64,000 bases of DNA from CAVTWD01 sp963738325 (GTDB taxonomy: Bacteria > Actinomycetota > Acidimicrobiia > Acidimicrobiales > Ilumatobacteraceae), in NCBI GenBank assembly GCA_963738325.1, contig CAVTWD010000025.1, positions 100,016 to 164,015 of the forward strand, given 5' to 3'. Below are positions 36,213 to 44,433 of the stretch, piece by piece. How positions within the stretch are numbered: position 1 is the first letter of the stretch; the number at the start of each line of letters is the position of its first letter. The translations under genes and the position numbers were made by a program. The notes beneath the pieces are model-generated. The model was not told the DNA's origin, searched no databases, and was given only the letters and a program-made list of their open reading frames with translations.

Positions 36213-37572
36213 CTACGCGGGCAGCGGCTGAAGAGGTCGACCGAGAGCGGCTCGCCACACGCCGCGTGCGGCCGAGCGGGGGTGGAGGGCGAGGGCGGCG
36301 GGGGAGTAACCGATCGCCTGCTTCGGCAGCCGGACACGGAGGGGAGTCGGACGGATCGAGAACCGCAACGGTGGGTCGAGCACGACGGCCTCGCCGTCGA
36401 GTCCCGCATCGACGGCGGAGCGCGACGTCACCTCGAAGGTTTCGGCCGTCCACGACATGAAACCCGGGAAGCGCTCCGGCGTCCCCGGGCGTAGTTGCGG
36501 CGAGCAATGCTCCGACCGCCTTGTCGTCGTGGATCTCGAGCGTGAGCACACCGAGACGTCCGCTGTCGAGCCGAGGTCGCGTCGTCGATACCCGCCCGTA
36601 GGGGTTGTTGGAGATCTGGATGAGATGAGCGCCCTCGTGGTACTCGCCGCGTGGACCCCTGAAGGTGAGGTCGAAGGGACGGCTTCCGGGGCCCAGCAGA
36701 GTCGGGAGCGTGGACAGAGTCGTATCGATCTTGGCGTCGCGATACTCCGGCGAGCGGACGATCTTCGCGTACAGCCCGAGCGACACGTTGTTGAGGAACA
36801 CACGACCGTTGACGTCACCCATGTCGATGCGTCGTTCTCGGGCCTCCCCGAAGGCGTCGAGAGCGCCGGCCACATCGTGGCGGTCCAACCCGAGATCGAG
36901 CGCCAAGTGGTTCCGGGTCCCGGCCGGCACGACGACCATGGCAACGCCACGTTCGGCAGCCACCCTCGCAACCAGCGCCTGGGATCCGTCACCGCCGGCC
37001 ATGCCGATCACGTCCGCACCGGCGTCGACGGCGGCCGTTGCCAGCTGCTCCAAGTCGTCACCGGGCTGGAGCACCACCACCTCGAACCCACGTTCGCGGC
37101 AGTGCTCGACGAGTTGGTGCCGCTCAGCCTTCCCGCCTCCGGACTTCAGGTTCACGATGAGCACGCCGTGGACGGCCGGAGGCACGGGCGCCCCGGGCGA
37201 CTCCGCGCGTTTGAGTGATCGGACATCTCGACCGAGCGCGAACCGAGCGAGCAAGACGGCCGCGGCGAGCAGGAGGACACGAGCCACCGCGATGACGGCG
37301 CTTCGACCGCCCTCGATGAACGCCGTGGCGACGAAGCCGAAAGCGGTCGCCGCGAGCACAACCACCGCGAGTCGCCTCCGCCCGCCGGTTCGAGTGATCG
37401 CGTACCACGCCGCCGCCAACGCGACCACGATCAGAGGGATGAGTACGGCCAGCCGGCGCAGGTCCGCGACTGCGCTTGCCATCGTCACGACAAGGACGAC
37501 GGCCACGAGCAGGATGGCTGCGATGGCGGCGACCTGTTGTGACTTCCGAGGCCGCGTAACGGCGGAAGTCAT
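36213..37572 (-). CDS. Diacylglycerol kinase-family lipid kinase with N-terminal membrane helices, one frame break
   Basis: The protein begins with about four membrane helices (residues ~12-110). A DAGK catalytic domain follows, with the VLIVNLKSGGGKAE start, GMAGGDGSQALVARVA nucleotide loop and PAGTRNHLALDLGLD. After GFHVVDGR the frame must change near 36440 to continue as TSRSAVDAGLDGEAVVLDPP and reach the stop at 36213, giving about 450 residues. YegS/BmrU-type enzymes phosphorylate diacylglycerol or related lipids; the membrane part is an addition seen in some Actinobacteria. Confidence 0.8.
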
Positions 37573-37599
37573 CTCAGCGCCGACGCGCAGACGGCCCTT

Positions 37600-38316
37600 T
37601 CACCGGCCGTCGTCACCGGCGCTGACGGTGGCGCCGCCGTTCGGCTCCGCAGCGGCCGTGGTTTCGAGCTGGTGGGCGGTGGCGTTGAGATGGGCAGTCA
37701 TCAGCTCGACGGCTCGGTCGGCGTCCCGAGCGAGCGCGGCCTCGCAGATCTCGCGGTGCTCTTCGTCGGCGTGCCGGCGCACCGTCCGGGCCGGCAGCGT
37801 GGCGGACCAGTACCGGTAGAGCTCGGACGCGTCGAACAGCTGCCGGCGGATTCGCTCGAGCGTGGGACTGCCGGCGGCCGCGCCGAGGGCGGCGTGGTAT
37901 GCGCCGTGCACGGCCATCCAGCCGAAGTTCGGTGTGCCGTCCTCGAACTGTGTGGGCGTGCCGGCGAGTCGATGGTGGGCGGAGACGAGGTCGGCCTCCC
38001 AGTCGACGTCGCCCTTGGCGATCGACTCGCGTAGGGCAAGCGTCTCGATCTGGATGCGTACCCACGTCAGGTCACGCAGATCGTCGAGGGAGAGCGATCG
38101 GACGCGGAAGCCTCGCTGAGGTGTGGCATCGACGAGATGCTCAGAGGCCAATCGCGTGACCGCTTCCCGCACGACGCTGAGGCTGACGTCGTGCTCGTCG
38201 GCGAGGACACGGAGCCGGATGGGCGACCCGGGCAGTCGCCGGCCGAACAAGATGTCGGCGCGTAGCGCCTCGTACACGTCCTCGGCGAGCGACCGGCCCT
38301 GTCGTTGTCGTGCCAT
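37600..38316 (-). CDS. GntR-family regulator (FadR/FCD subfamily)
   Basis: The 238-residue protein has a winged helix (residues ~8-75, with LAEDVYEALRADILFG and VREAVTRLASEHLV) and a C-terminal all-helical FCD sensor domain with conserved His residues (HGAYHAAL, HADEEHREI) that bind a metal and a carboxylic-acid ligand in relatives. The gene follows the flavin hydroxylase gene by 47 bases on the same strand. It is the best candidate to control the divergent aromatic-degradation operons through the inverted repeat at 40087-40126. Confidence 0.88.
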   Translation of the reverse strand: MARQRQGRSLAEDVYEALRADILFGRRLPGSPIRLRVLADEHDVSLSVVREAVTRLASEHLVDATPQRGFRVRSLSLDDLRDLTWVRIQIETLALRESIAKGDVDWEADLVSAHHRLAGTPTQFEDGTPNFGWMAVHGAYHAALGAAAGSPTLERIRRQLFDASELYRYWSATLPARTVRRHADEEHREICEAALARDADRAVELMTAHLNATAHQLETTAAAEPNGGATVSAGDDGR

Positions 38317-38363
38317 GCTCGAACGTTAGTAGGCCGAGAACGAAACTCGGTGTGGAAATCGAT

Positions 38364-39963
38364 TCACGCGGCGAGGAGTTCGTCGCGGAGCGAGCGCAAG
38401 AGCCCGTCCACCTGTGACGGCTCTGTAGCCGTGCCGAAGAGGACGAAATCCGGTCGCTGGAGCGCAGCGGCCACACCGTTGACGGCGAACCATCTGCCGT
38501 AGGTGCCGTCCACGTCGAGCAGGCCCGACTCGCCGCCGACGGCCACGACCGACCCGCCGATGCTCTGGAGCCAGTCGGCGAGGTCGCCGTCGACGGGAAC
38601 CGTGCCGTCGGTGACGAGGCGCCATCCCGCGCCGACAGCGTCATCGAAGCGCATGCGCAGGCCGTCTCGCGCGACATCTCCTTGAACGAACAGCTCGCCC
38701 GCCTTCGGCGAGCCATGGAGGATGATGCCCTGCGCTGATCCCGGGGAATGGCGGGATAGCCGTGATGGCGCCGTCGTAGCCGCCGAGGAACATGTCGTCG
38801 CGGGCGCGGACCTCCTCCGGGTCGCAGGCGCAGATCATCTTGCCCATCTCGATGGCCAGCTCGATGACGGCCTCCATGTTCGGCGCCCGCTCGGTGCCGT
38901 AGGCGTCGAGCAGCGTGTCGGGTGACGTGCCGCCGAGCACCAGGTCGAGCTTCCACGCCAGGTTGGCCGCGTCGCGCAGACCGGAGCACAGGCCCTGGCC
39001 GGCGAAGGGTGGTGTCTGGTGGGCGGCGTCGCCGGCGAGCAGCACGCGCCCTCGTCGCCATTCCTCCACCCAGCGGGCCTGGAACCGGTAGACGGCGTGG
39101 CGCTCGAGGCGGGCGTTGCTGGGGTTCGCCTCCCACGGCTCGAGGAGTCGCCACGCGGTGGCCTCGTCGTTGAGCTGGTCGATCGACTCGCCCGGAAGCG
39201 CCATGAACTCCCAGCGCCGCCGTCCGGGTCCGCCCGACACGCACGTGGTCGGGCGGGCGGGGTCGCAGATCTGCACGTTCAGCGGGTCGTAGGTCCGCGG
39301 CTCGGCGAAGATCACGTCGACGATGAGCCAGTCGTAGAAGAACGCGCGGTCGGTCATGTCGACGCCGATCAGGTTGCGCACGGTGCTGTTCGCGCCGTCG
39401 CAGCCCACGACATAGCGGGCCCGGACGGGCGGCGCCTCGCCAGACGGCCGCAACCGCACACCGCCGTTCCCGTCCGGCTCGATGTCGACCCATTCGCTGT
39501 GCACGGTGACTGCGTCGCCGTTCTCGTCGAGTCCGACGACCTGGACACCGCGGCGAACCTCGATCCCAGACAGCTCGCCGACACGCGCGTACAGGAGAGC
39601 CTCGAGCTCCGGCTGGCTGAACATCGACGACTGCGGCCACCCCGACAGGCCTTTGCCGACGCGCCCGAAACGCACGAGCGGCTTGCGGGCGGCGTTCTGG
39701 AACTCGTAGATGTCCGCCGGCTCGCTGATCTTGGTGAGGGCATCCCCGATGCCACACGACTGGAGGATGCGGCCGGCTTCGTGGTCGAAGTGGACGGCGC
39801 GGGGAAGCGGGTAGGGCTCCGCCCACCGTTCGAGCACGACGACGCGCCACCCGCGCTGGGCGAGCAGGATCGCCAATGTCGCACCCACTGGGCCGCAGCC
39901 CACGATGGCCACGTCGACGACGTCGGTCTCGGGAAGATGCTCAGCTGTGTGCGATGCGGTCAT
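38364..39963 (-). CDS. MhpA-like flavin hydroxylase for (hydroxyphenyl)propionate-type aromatics, one frame break
   Basis: The protein starts at ATG 39963 and shows the GxGxxG motif (VAIVGCGPVGATLAILL), the AVHFDHEAGRILQS block and the second FAD motif RVLLAGDAAHQTPPFAGQG, as in 3-(3-hydroxyphenyl)propionate hydroxylase (MhpA) and related class A monooxygenases. The C-terminal thioredoxin-like domain (GELFVQGDVARDGLRMRF to LRSLRDELLAA) is in another frame; the change lies near 38730. The full product is ~532 residues. It would hydroxylate a phenolic acid with NAD(P)H and oxygen to make the catechol cleaved by the dioxygenase encoded divergently. Confidence 0.8.
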
Positions 39964-40086
39964 GAGCTGTCCCTTTCGGTCGTGGGGATGAGGTCCGTGT
40001 CGCCGAGATAGCTGGCCCGACGTTTCGGTCGGAACGAACGCATGGTCCCCCCTCTCCCTAGTTGCAGGAGTGTGCGCGCAGGAAAT

Positions 40087-40126
40087 CGATCTGCCAAGAA
40101 GTTTCCGATTTACAAATGGCAGATCG
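40087..40126. promoter_or_regulatory. Perfect inverted repeat between divergent aromatic-catabolism operons
   Basis: CGATCTGCCA at 40087-40096 and TGGCAGATCG at 40117-40126 are exact inverted copies with a 20-base spacer. The pair lies 124-163 bases before the hydroxylase start and 44-83 bases before the FAH gene start, a typical place for an operator that serves both. The GntR protein at 37600-38316 is the likely ligand-responsive binder; this is inferred. Confidence 0.55.
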
Positions 40127-40169
40127 TTCATTACGATCACGTCAAGCCACTGAGCGACACGGAGGAGTC

Positions 40170-41015
40170 ATGAAGCTCGCAAACCACGACGGACGGCTCG
40201 TGCTGGTCCTTGGCGACGGGATCGTCGACGTCGCGAAAGCATCGGCCGGGCGATTCTCGCCGGACCCGCAGTCGATCTACGAGCGATGGGACGAGCTTCA
40301 GGCATGGCCCGCGCCGTCCACGCCGACCGGACTGCTGAACGAGGCGGCGCTCTTCGCGCCGGTGCCCCGGCCCCGGCAGGTGTTCGCCATCGGTCTGAAC
40401 TACGCGGGGCACGCCGCGGAGGCCGGCCTCGAGATCCCGCCGTTTCCCTCTACGTTCACGAAGTTCCCCACGTGCCTCACCGGGCCCGACGCCACCGTCG
40501 TGCTGCCGAGCCAGTTCGTCGACTGGGAGGTCGAGCTGGTGCTCGTCGTTGGTCGGCGCGCCTACGAGGTGGCCGAGGGCGACGGCTGGTGGCACATCGC
40601 CGGCGTCATGGTTGGCCAGGATCTGTCCGAGCGGATCGTCCAAACTCGCCCACCGGCACCGCAGTTCAGCCTCGGCAAGTCGTTCCTCGGGTTCGGCCCG
40701 ACGGGGCCGTGGGTCGTCACCCCCGACGAGCTCGCCGATCCCGACGACCTCGCCCTCGGCTGCACCGTGAACGGCGAGGAGGTCCAGAAGAGCCGGACGT
40801 CCGACCTCATCTTCGGCGCCGACGCCCTGATCCATCTCCTGTCATCGGTCACGCCGTTGCTACCCGGCGACATCATCTTCACCGGCACGCCCTCCGGTGT
40901 CGGTGGGACCCGCACCCCGCCCCGATTCCTCTGCCCCGGCGACGAGCTCGTCTCGACCATCGACGGCATCGGAACCATCCGCACCCACCTCGTTGCCAAG
41001 GAGCACACAGCATGA
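40170..41015 (+). CDS. Fumarylacetoacetate hydrolase-family protein
   Basis: The 281-residue protein has the FAH fold signatures GLNYAGHAAE, FPTCLTGPDATVVLP, DWEVELVLVVGRRA and FTGTPSGVGGTR near the end. Family members hydrolyse C-C bonds of ring-cleavage products or decarboxylate/hydrate keto-enols. The ATG at 40170 has a GGAGGAG site 4 bases upstream, whereas an in-frame ATG at 40062 falls within the operator region. It is the first gene of a four-gene operon, and its stop overlaps the next start (ATGA). Confidence 0.87.
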   Translation: MKLANHDGRLVLVLGDGIVDVAKASAGRFSPDPQSIYERWDELQAWPAPSTPTGLLNEAALFAPVPRPRQVFAIGLNYAGHAAEAGLEIPPFPSTFTKFPTCLTGPDATVVLPSQFVDWEVELVLVVGRRAYEVAEGDGWWHIAGVMVGQDLSERIVQTRPPAPQFSLGKSFLGFGPTGPWVVTPDELADPDDLALGCTVNGEEVQKSRTSDLIFGADALIHLLSSVTPLLPGDIIFTGTPSGVGGTRTPPRFLCPGDELVSTIDGIGTIRTHLVAKEHTA

Positions 41016-41911
41016 ACACCGATCTCGAGCTCGCCTACCTCGGCGTGGAAGTCGCCGACCCCACCGCGTTCGGCGAGTTCCTCGCCCACGTCGTCGGCCT
41101 CGTCACCGGCGAGCCCACCAGCGATGGGGCGGCCACATGGCGGAACGACGAGCGCGTCCACCGTCTGCTGGTGCAGGGCGGGCCGGCCAACGACGCCTCC
41201 CTCGTCGGGTTCGAGGCGACGTCTCCGGACGCCTATGAGCGCGCAGTCGAACGTGTCCGCGGCGCCGACGTCGCCTTCACCGAGGGCACCGCTGCCGACC
41301 GCGCCGCCCGCCGGGTCGACGAGCTCATCCGCGTCGACGCGCCATGGGGCGTGCCGGTCGAGATCGTCCTCGGACTCGCCATCGCTCCCGAGCCCTTCGC
41401 GTCCGAACTCGTGCCCGGTGGGTTCCTGACGAAGGGTATGGGGTTCGGGCACGTCGTGTTCGTGACCACCAACCTCGACGAGGCCGATCGCTTCGCCACC
41501 GGGGCCCTTGGCCTGCGCCAGTCGGACTGGCTCGAGATGGACCTGGCCGGCATGCCCCTCACCGTTCGCTTCTACCACTGCAACCCCCGGCACCACTCCC
41601 TCGCCATCGGCGCCGCGCCGATCGAACTACCCCAGAAGCTGCACCACGTCATGGTCGAGACCGTCTCGCAAGACAACGTAGGGAGCGCGTTCGACCGCGC
41701 CTGGAACGCGGGCCTGCCCATCGCCAACGCCCTTGGCAAGCACGACAACGACAAGATGTTCAGCTTCTACGTCGTGACGCCGGCGGGCTTTCAGCTCGAG
41801 TTCGGCTACGGCGCCCGGACGATCGACGACCCCTGGACCGACAACCGCCGCTATGACCGCATCAGCGAATGGGGCCACCAGCCCATCGCCTCACCCCTCC
41901 ACACGTCGTGA
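41012..41911 (+). CDS. Type I extradiol ring-cleavage dioxygenase (BphC/HsaC-like, VOC superfamily)
   Basis: The 299-residue protein consists of two vicinal-oxygen-chelate modules. The iron ligands align with those of BphC: His147 (FGHVVF), His212 (LHHVMVE) and Glu263 (FQLEFGYG), with His195 as the acid/base residue. It should open a catechol ring next to the two hydroxyls using oxygen. Position after the FAH gene and opposite an aromatic hydroxylase supports a meta-cleavage route. The aromatic substrate (biphenyl-, phenylpropionate- or steroid-derived) is not determined. Confidence 0.87.
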   Translation: MNTDLELAYLGVEVADPTAFGEFLAHVVGLVTGEPTSDGAATWRNDERVHRLLVQGGPANDASLVGFEATSPDAYERAVERVRGADVAFTEGTAADRAARRVDELIRVDAPWGVPVEIVLGLAIAPEPFASELVPGGFLTKGMGFGHVVFVTTNLDEADRFATGALGLRQSDWLEMDLAGMPLTVRFYHCNPRHHSLAIGAAPIELPQKLHHVMVETVSQDNVGSAFDRAWNAGLPIANALGKHDNDKMFSFYVVTPAGFQLEFGYGARTIDDPWTDNRRYDRISEWGHQPIASPLHTS

Positions 41912-41984
41912 TCACGTCCGCGCCCACCAACACGACCCACACCGCCACGCCCACACCGGCGACTGCCACAAAGGAGGCCTTGAC

Positions 41985-42722
41985 GTGATCGCGCTCCATG
42001 ACCGCGTCGCGCTCGTCACCGGCTCGTCCAGCGGTATCGGTGCCGCCGTCGCCACCACGTTCGCCGACCTCGGCGCACGCGTGGTCGTCAACTCGGTGTC
42101 GTCGGTGGCCGAAGGCGAGCAGCTCGCCGCCAAGCTGCCCGACGCCACCTACATCCAGGCCGACGTCTCGAGCCCGGCAGAAGCCAAGCGCCTCGTCGAA
42201 GCAACCGTCGAGCGCTACGGCCGCATCGACATCCTCGTGAACAACGCCGGCACCACCAAGGTGATCCCGCACCACGACCTTGACGCCGCCACGACCGAGA
42301 TCTGGGAGCGGATCCTGCGGGTGAACCTTCTCGGCACCTGGAACGTCATCCAGGCCGCCGCGCCCCACCTGCGAGCGACCGGAGACGGCGTCATCCTCAA
42401 CATCACCTCCCTCGCGGGCGTCCGCCCCACCGGGTCGTCCATCCCGTACGCGGTGTCCAAGGCAGCCCTCAACCATCTCACGGTGCTACTCGCCAACGCT
42501 CTCGGGCCAGAGATCCGCGTCCATGCCGTGGCGCCTGGGCTCATCGACACCCCGTGGACCGAAGACTGGGCCGCCATCCGGGAAGCGGTGCGAGAGACAG
42601 CGCCCCTGTCCCGGTCGGGGACGCCCGAGGACGTCGCCGAGGCCTGCGTCGCGCTTTGCGGCCTCAAGTACTCGACGGGACAGGTGCTCGTCGTCGACGG
42701 CGGCGTCGGGCTCTGCCGATGA
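41985..42722 (+). CDS. Short-chain dehydrogenase/reductase
   Basis: The 245-residue protein has the cofactor motif TGSSSGIG, the NNAGT motif, a catalytic Ser in NITSLAG and the YAVSKAAL active-site motif (Tyr-x3-Lys). The C-terminal VLVVDGGVGL is typical of classical SDRs. The start is a GTG at 41985 with GGAGG 7 bases upstream; the 73 bases before it are the only real gap in the operon. It may oxidise a diol or reduce a keto intermediate in the aromatic pathway. The stop overlaps the next gene as ATGA. Confidence 0.88.
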   Translation: MIALHDRVALVTGSSSGIGAAVATTFADLGARVVVNSVSSVAEGEQLAAKLPDATYIQADVSSPAEAKRLVEATVERYGRIDILVNNAGTTKVIPHHDLDAATTEIWERILRVNLLGTWNVIQAAAPHLRATGDGVILNITSLAGVRPTGSSIPYAVSKAALNHLTVLLANALGPEIRVHAVAPGLIDTPWTEDWAAIREAVRETAPLSRSGTPEDVAEACVALCGLKYSTGQVLVVDGGVGLCR

Positions 42723-43126
42723 ACGTGCTCAACGACCGCGAACGGCAATTCCTGCGTACCCACCGCTGGGCGGTGCTCGCCACCGGACGTACCGACGGGT
42801 CACCACAACAATCGATGGTCGGCTACGCCGTCGACGGCGAAGACCGAGTAGTGGTCTCAGCCAAGGCCTACACCGCCAAATGGCGCAACGCCCTTCGCCA
42901 GCCGCACGTGAGCCTGACCGTGCCCGACGGCCGCGCCGCGTTGGTGATCTACGGCCGCGCGGAAGGCATCGATCGCGACCCGTTGCGCGCCGAACTCACC
43001 GCCGAGGTGTTCGCCGCGATCAGCGGTGGCGACCGGCCCGACCCGTCGACGTTGATCGCCACGCTGGACGAGGAACAGCGGACCGTCCTCCGCGTCACGC
43101 CGACCAAGGTGTTGTTCCACGAGTAG
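42719..43126 (+). CDS. PPOX-class (pyridoxamine 5'-phosphate oxidase-like) F420/flavin-dependent protein
   Basis: The 135-residue protein has the split-barrel signature LRTHRWAVLATGRTDGSPQ and KWRNALRQPHVSLTV. Actinobacterial members use F420 or FMN. It is translationally coupled to the SDR gene and ends the operon; a strong hairpin lies ~270 bases further on. Its role in aromatic breakdown is unknown. Confidence 0.82.
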   Translation: MNVLNDRERQFLRTHRWAVLATGRTDGSPQQSMVGYAVDGEDRVVVSAKAYTAKWRNALRQPHVSLTVPDGRAALVIYGRAEGIDRDPLRAELTAEVFAAISGGDRPDPSTLIATLDEEQRTVLRVTPTKVLFHE

Positions 43127-43163
43127 GCGACGTCGCTGGTGGGCCGGACCGTCGGGCGGCGAG

Positions 43164-43384
43164 CTACGCCTCCTGCTTCGTCCGCATGAGCGTGCGCCGC
43201 GCGGCAACCAGAGCGGCGACAAGCGGTTCCAGAACCGCTCGGCGCGCTGGCGAAGCCAACAAACGACGCCGGGGCTGCGAGGTACAACGCCGCGCTCGCC
43301 ACCAACGCCAGCCGGGGCGACTGCTAGCAACGGCACGAGCGTCCAATCAACGGACAGCTCCGCCACTCCCGCGACGACTGCCAC
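43164..43384 (-). pseudogene. Small two-helix membrane protein, frame-broken
   Basis: Three frames join into one hydrophobic protein: VAVVAGVAELSVDWTLVPLL, then LVASAALYLAAPASFVGFAS, then ARRAVLEPLVAALVAARRTL to the stop at 43164. The GTG at 43384 is a possible start. Two 1-base shifts (near 43305 and 43245) are required. No family is recognised. Confidence 0.35.
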
Positions 43385-43391
43385 TGCAGCG

Positions 43392-43430
43392 GTGACGGCG
43401 AGCCTCCGTCGTGTGGAGGCTCGCCGTCAC
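43392..43430. terminator. Perfect 16 bp hairpin
   Basis: GTGACGGCGAGCCTCC at 43392-43407 pairs perfectly with 43415-43430 around a 7-base loop. It begins just downstream of the stop of the coiled-coil gene (43439, minus strand), so it most likely ends that transcript. It may also insulate it from the aromatic operon arriving from the left. No T tract is seen. Confidence 0.65.
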
Positions 43431-43438
43431 CCATGTCC

Positions 43439-43867
43439 TCAGGAGCCAGAACCCGCCAGACTCTCGGCGTCCATGCGCGCCAGCTGGGCGTCGAGCACCG
43501 CGTACTCGGCTTCCTCGATGGCCCAGTAGGCGTAGTCGATCGCGAACTCGGCGTCTTCCTCAGCGGAGTCCGCCTTGCGTTGCGCGACCTTGGCGTCGTG
43601 CTCGGCCTTCTTCGAGTCGACGTCGCGCCGAATCGAGGCAATCTGTTCGTCCCAGCTCTTCTGCACGTCGTTCCACCATTGCGCGAGCTTTCCTCGGTTC
43701 GCCTCGGCGGTCTGACGCAGCTGATCCGTGTGCTTGTCGAGCGAGGCCCGCGCCGTCTTGACGTCGTCCTTTACCTTGGCGTGGGCGTCGCGTTGTGCGG
43801 CTGCAAAGCGGTCCTCGGCTTCTTTGGCTCGAGCCGCAAGCTTGGCGAGATCATCGGACAGGGCCAT
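43439..43867 (-). CDS. Coiled-coil protein of unknown function
   Basis: The 142-residue protein is rich in Ala, Lys, Glu and Asp with heptad-like spacing throughout (for example LAKLAARAKEAEDRFAAAQR) and an acidic Ala-rich second half. No membrane helix or signal is present. The ATG at 43867 has GAGGAG 6 bases upstream; an ATG at 43882 lacks such a site. Similar short coiled-coil proteins occur widely in Actinobacteria without known function. The gene stands alone and is followed by a strong hairpin. Confidence 0.7.
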   Translation of the reverse strand: MALSDDLAKLAARAKEAEDRFAAAQRDAHAKVKDDVKTARASLDKHTDQLRQTAEANRGKLAQWWNDVQKSWDEQIASIRRDVDSKKAEHDAKVAQRKADSAEEDAEFAIDYAYWAIEEAEYAVLDAQLARMDAESLAGSGS

Positions 43868-44011
43868 CGCAGCTCCTCTCACATGTTGTGATGTTCAACC
43901 GGTTCGCGGCGGGGATCTCCCGTCCCAGGTAGGTGGCGCCGCGTCGCAGACGAAGTACGCGCACCGAACACCGACCCGGTCCATGGTCGTCCTCAGGTTT
44001 CTGGACGTCCA

Positions 44012-44025
44012 GGGCCGAAGGTCCC
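44012..44025. promoter_or_regulatory. DosR/DevR-like box
   Basis: GGGCCGAAGGTCCC (reverse complement GGGACCTTCGGCCC) is a close match to the DosR/DevR box of hypoxia and dormancy regulons. It lies 145 bases upstream of the coiled-coil gene start. A 15-base identical core also occurs at 32112. No DosR-family regulator gene is in the window, so the link is inferred. Confidence 0.4.
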
Positions 44026-44396
44026 GGGACTCCAGGCTGCACCGGCAAGGAGGTCAGCCTCACAATGTTCGCGGGCCTCGATGCCTGTCCTGGGCGACAC
44101 GTCATGAGTCATCCCAGGCGACGCTGGATGGCCGAAAGACATGTGACGCTGAAGGAGGTGTTCTCGGCCGCACCGATACTTCGGCCGACGCCGACGCCGA
44201 CGCGGTATCGGGCGTTGTCCTGTCGATCGTTGCGTCGCCGGTGCAAGCAGATCCGGTCGCGACGAGTGATCCCGGCGCGTCGGGACGGGCGGGCCTGGCG
44301 GCGTGACCGTGCGGTGGCCTGCCGAATGCGGTGCGGGCCGGGCTCGAGAAGACCCGGTGGCCGGATTCGCGTGCACTTGCCATGGCGAGTAGCGTG

Positions 44397-44414
44397 GGTT
44401 ACCAACAAGTAACC
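44397..44414. promoter_or_regulatory. Palindrome before acyl-CoA dehydrogenase gene
   Basis: GGTTAC and GTAACC form exact 6-base inverted arms around CAACAA, and the flanks TGG/CAA extend the symmetry weakly. It ends 19 bases before the TTG start, where a repressor such as a TetR-type fatty-acid regulator would block transcription or initiation. The regulator is not in the window. Confidence 0.45.
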
Positions 44415-44433
44415 AACGCAAGGGGGTCCTTCG

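Larger units (their letters stand above)
43868..44433. other. Non-coding stretch with regulatory motifs
   Basis: No convincing gene is found between the coiled-coil gene and the acyl-CoA dehydrogenase gene. A frame from ATG 44064 lacks any family features and is arginine-rich, as expected for a shadow. The stretch contains a DosR-like box (44012) and a palindrome before the dehydrogenase (44397). Confidence 0.5.

Noticed and set aside
36213..36460. A separate small gene at the 3' end of the lipid-kinase gene
   Set aside because: The sequence continues the kinase C-terminal strand pattern after a single frame change, so it is part of the same gene.
44064..44412. Arginine-rich frame starting MFAGLDACPG upstream of the acyl-CoA dehydrogenase
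   Set aside because: It has a ribosome-site-like sequence but poor spacing, no family match and shadow-like composition.
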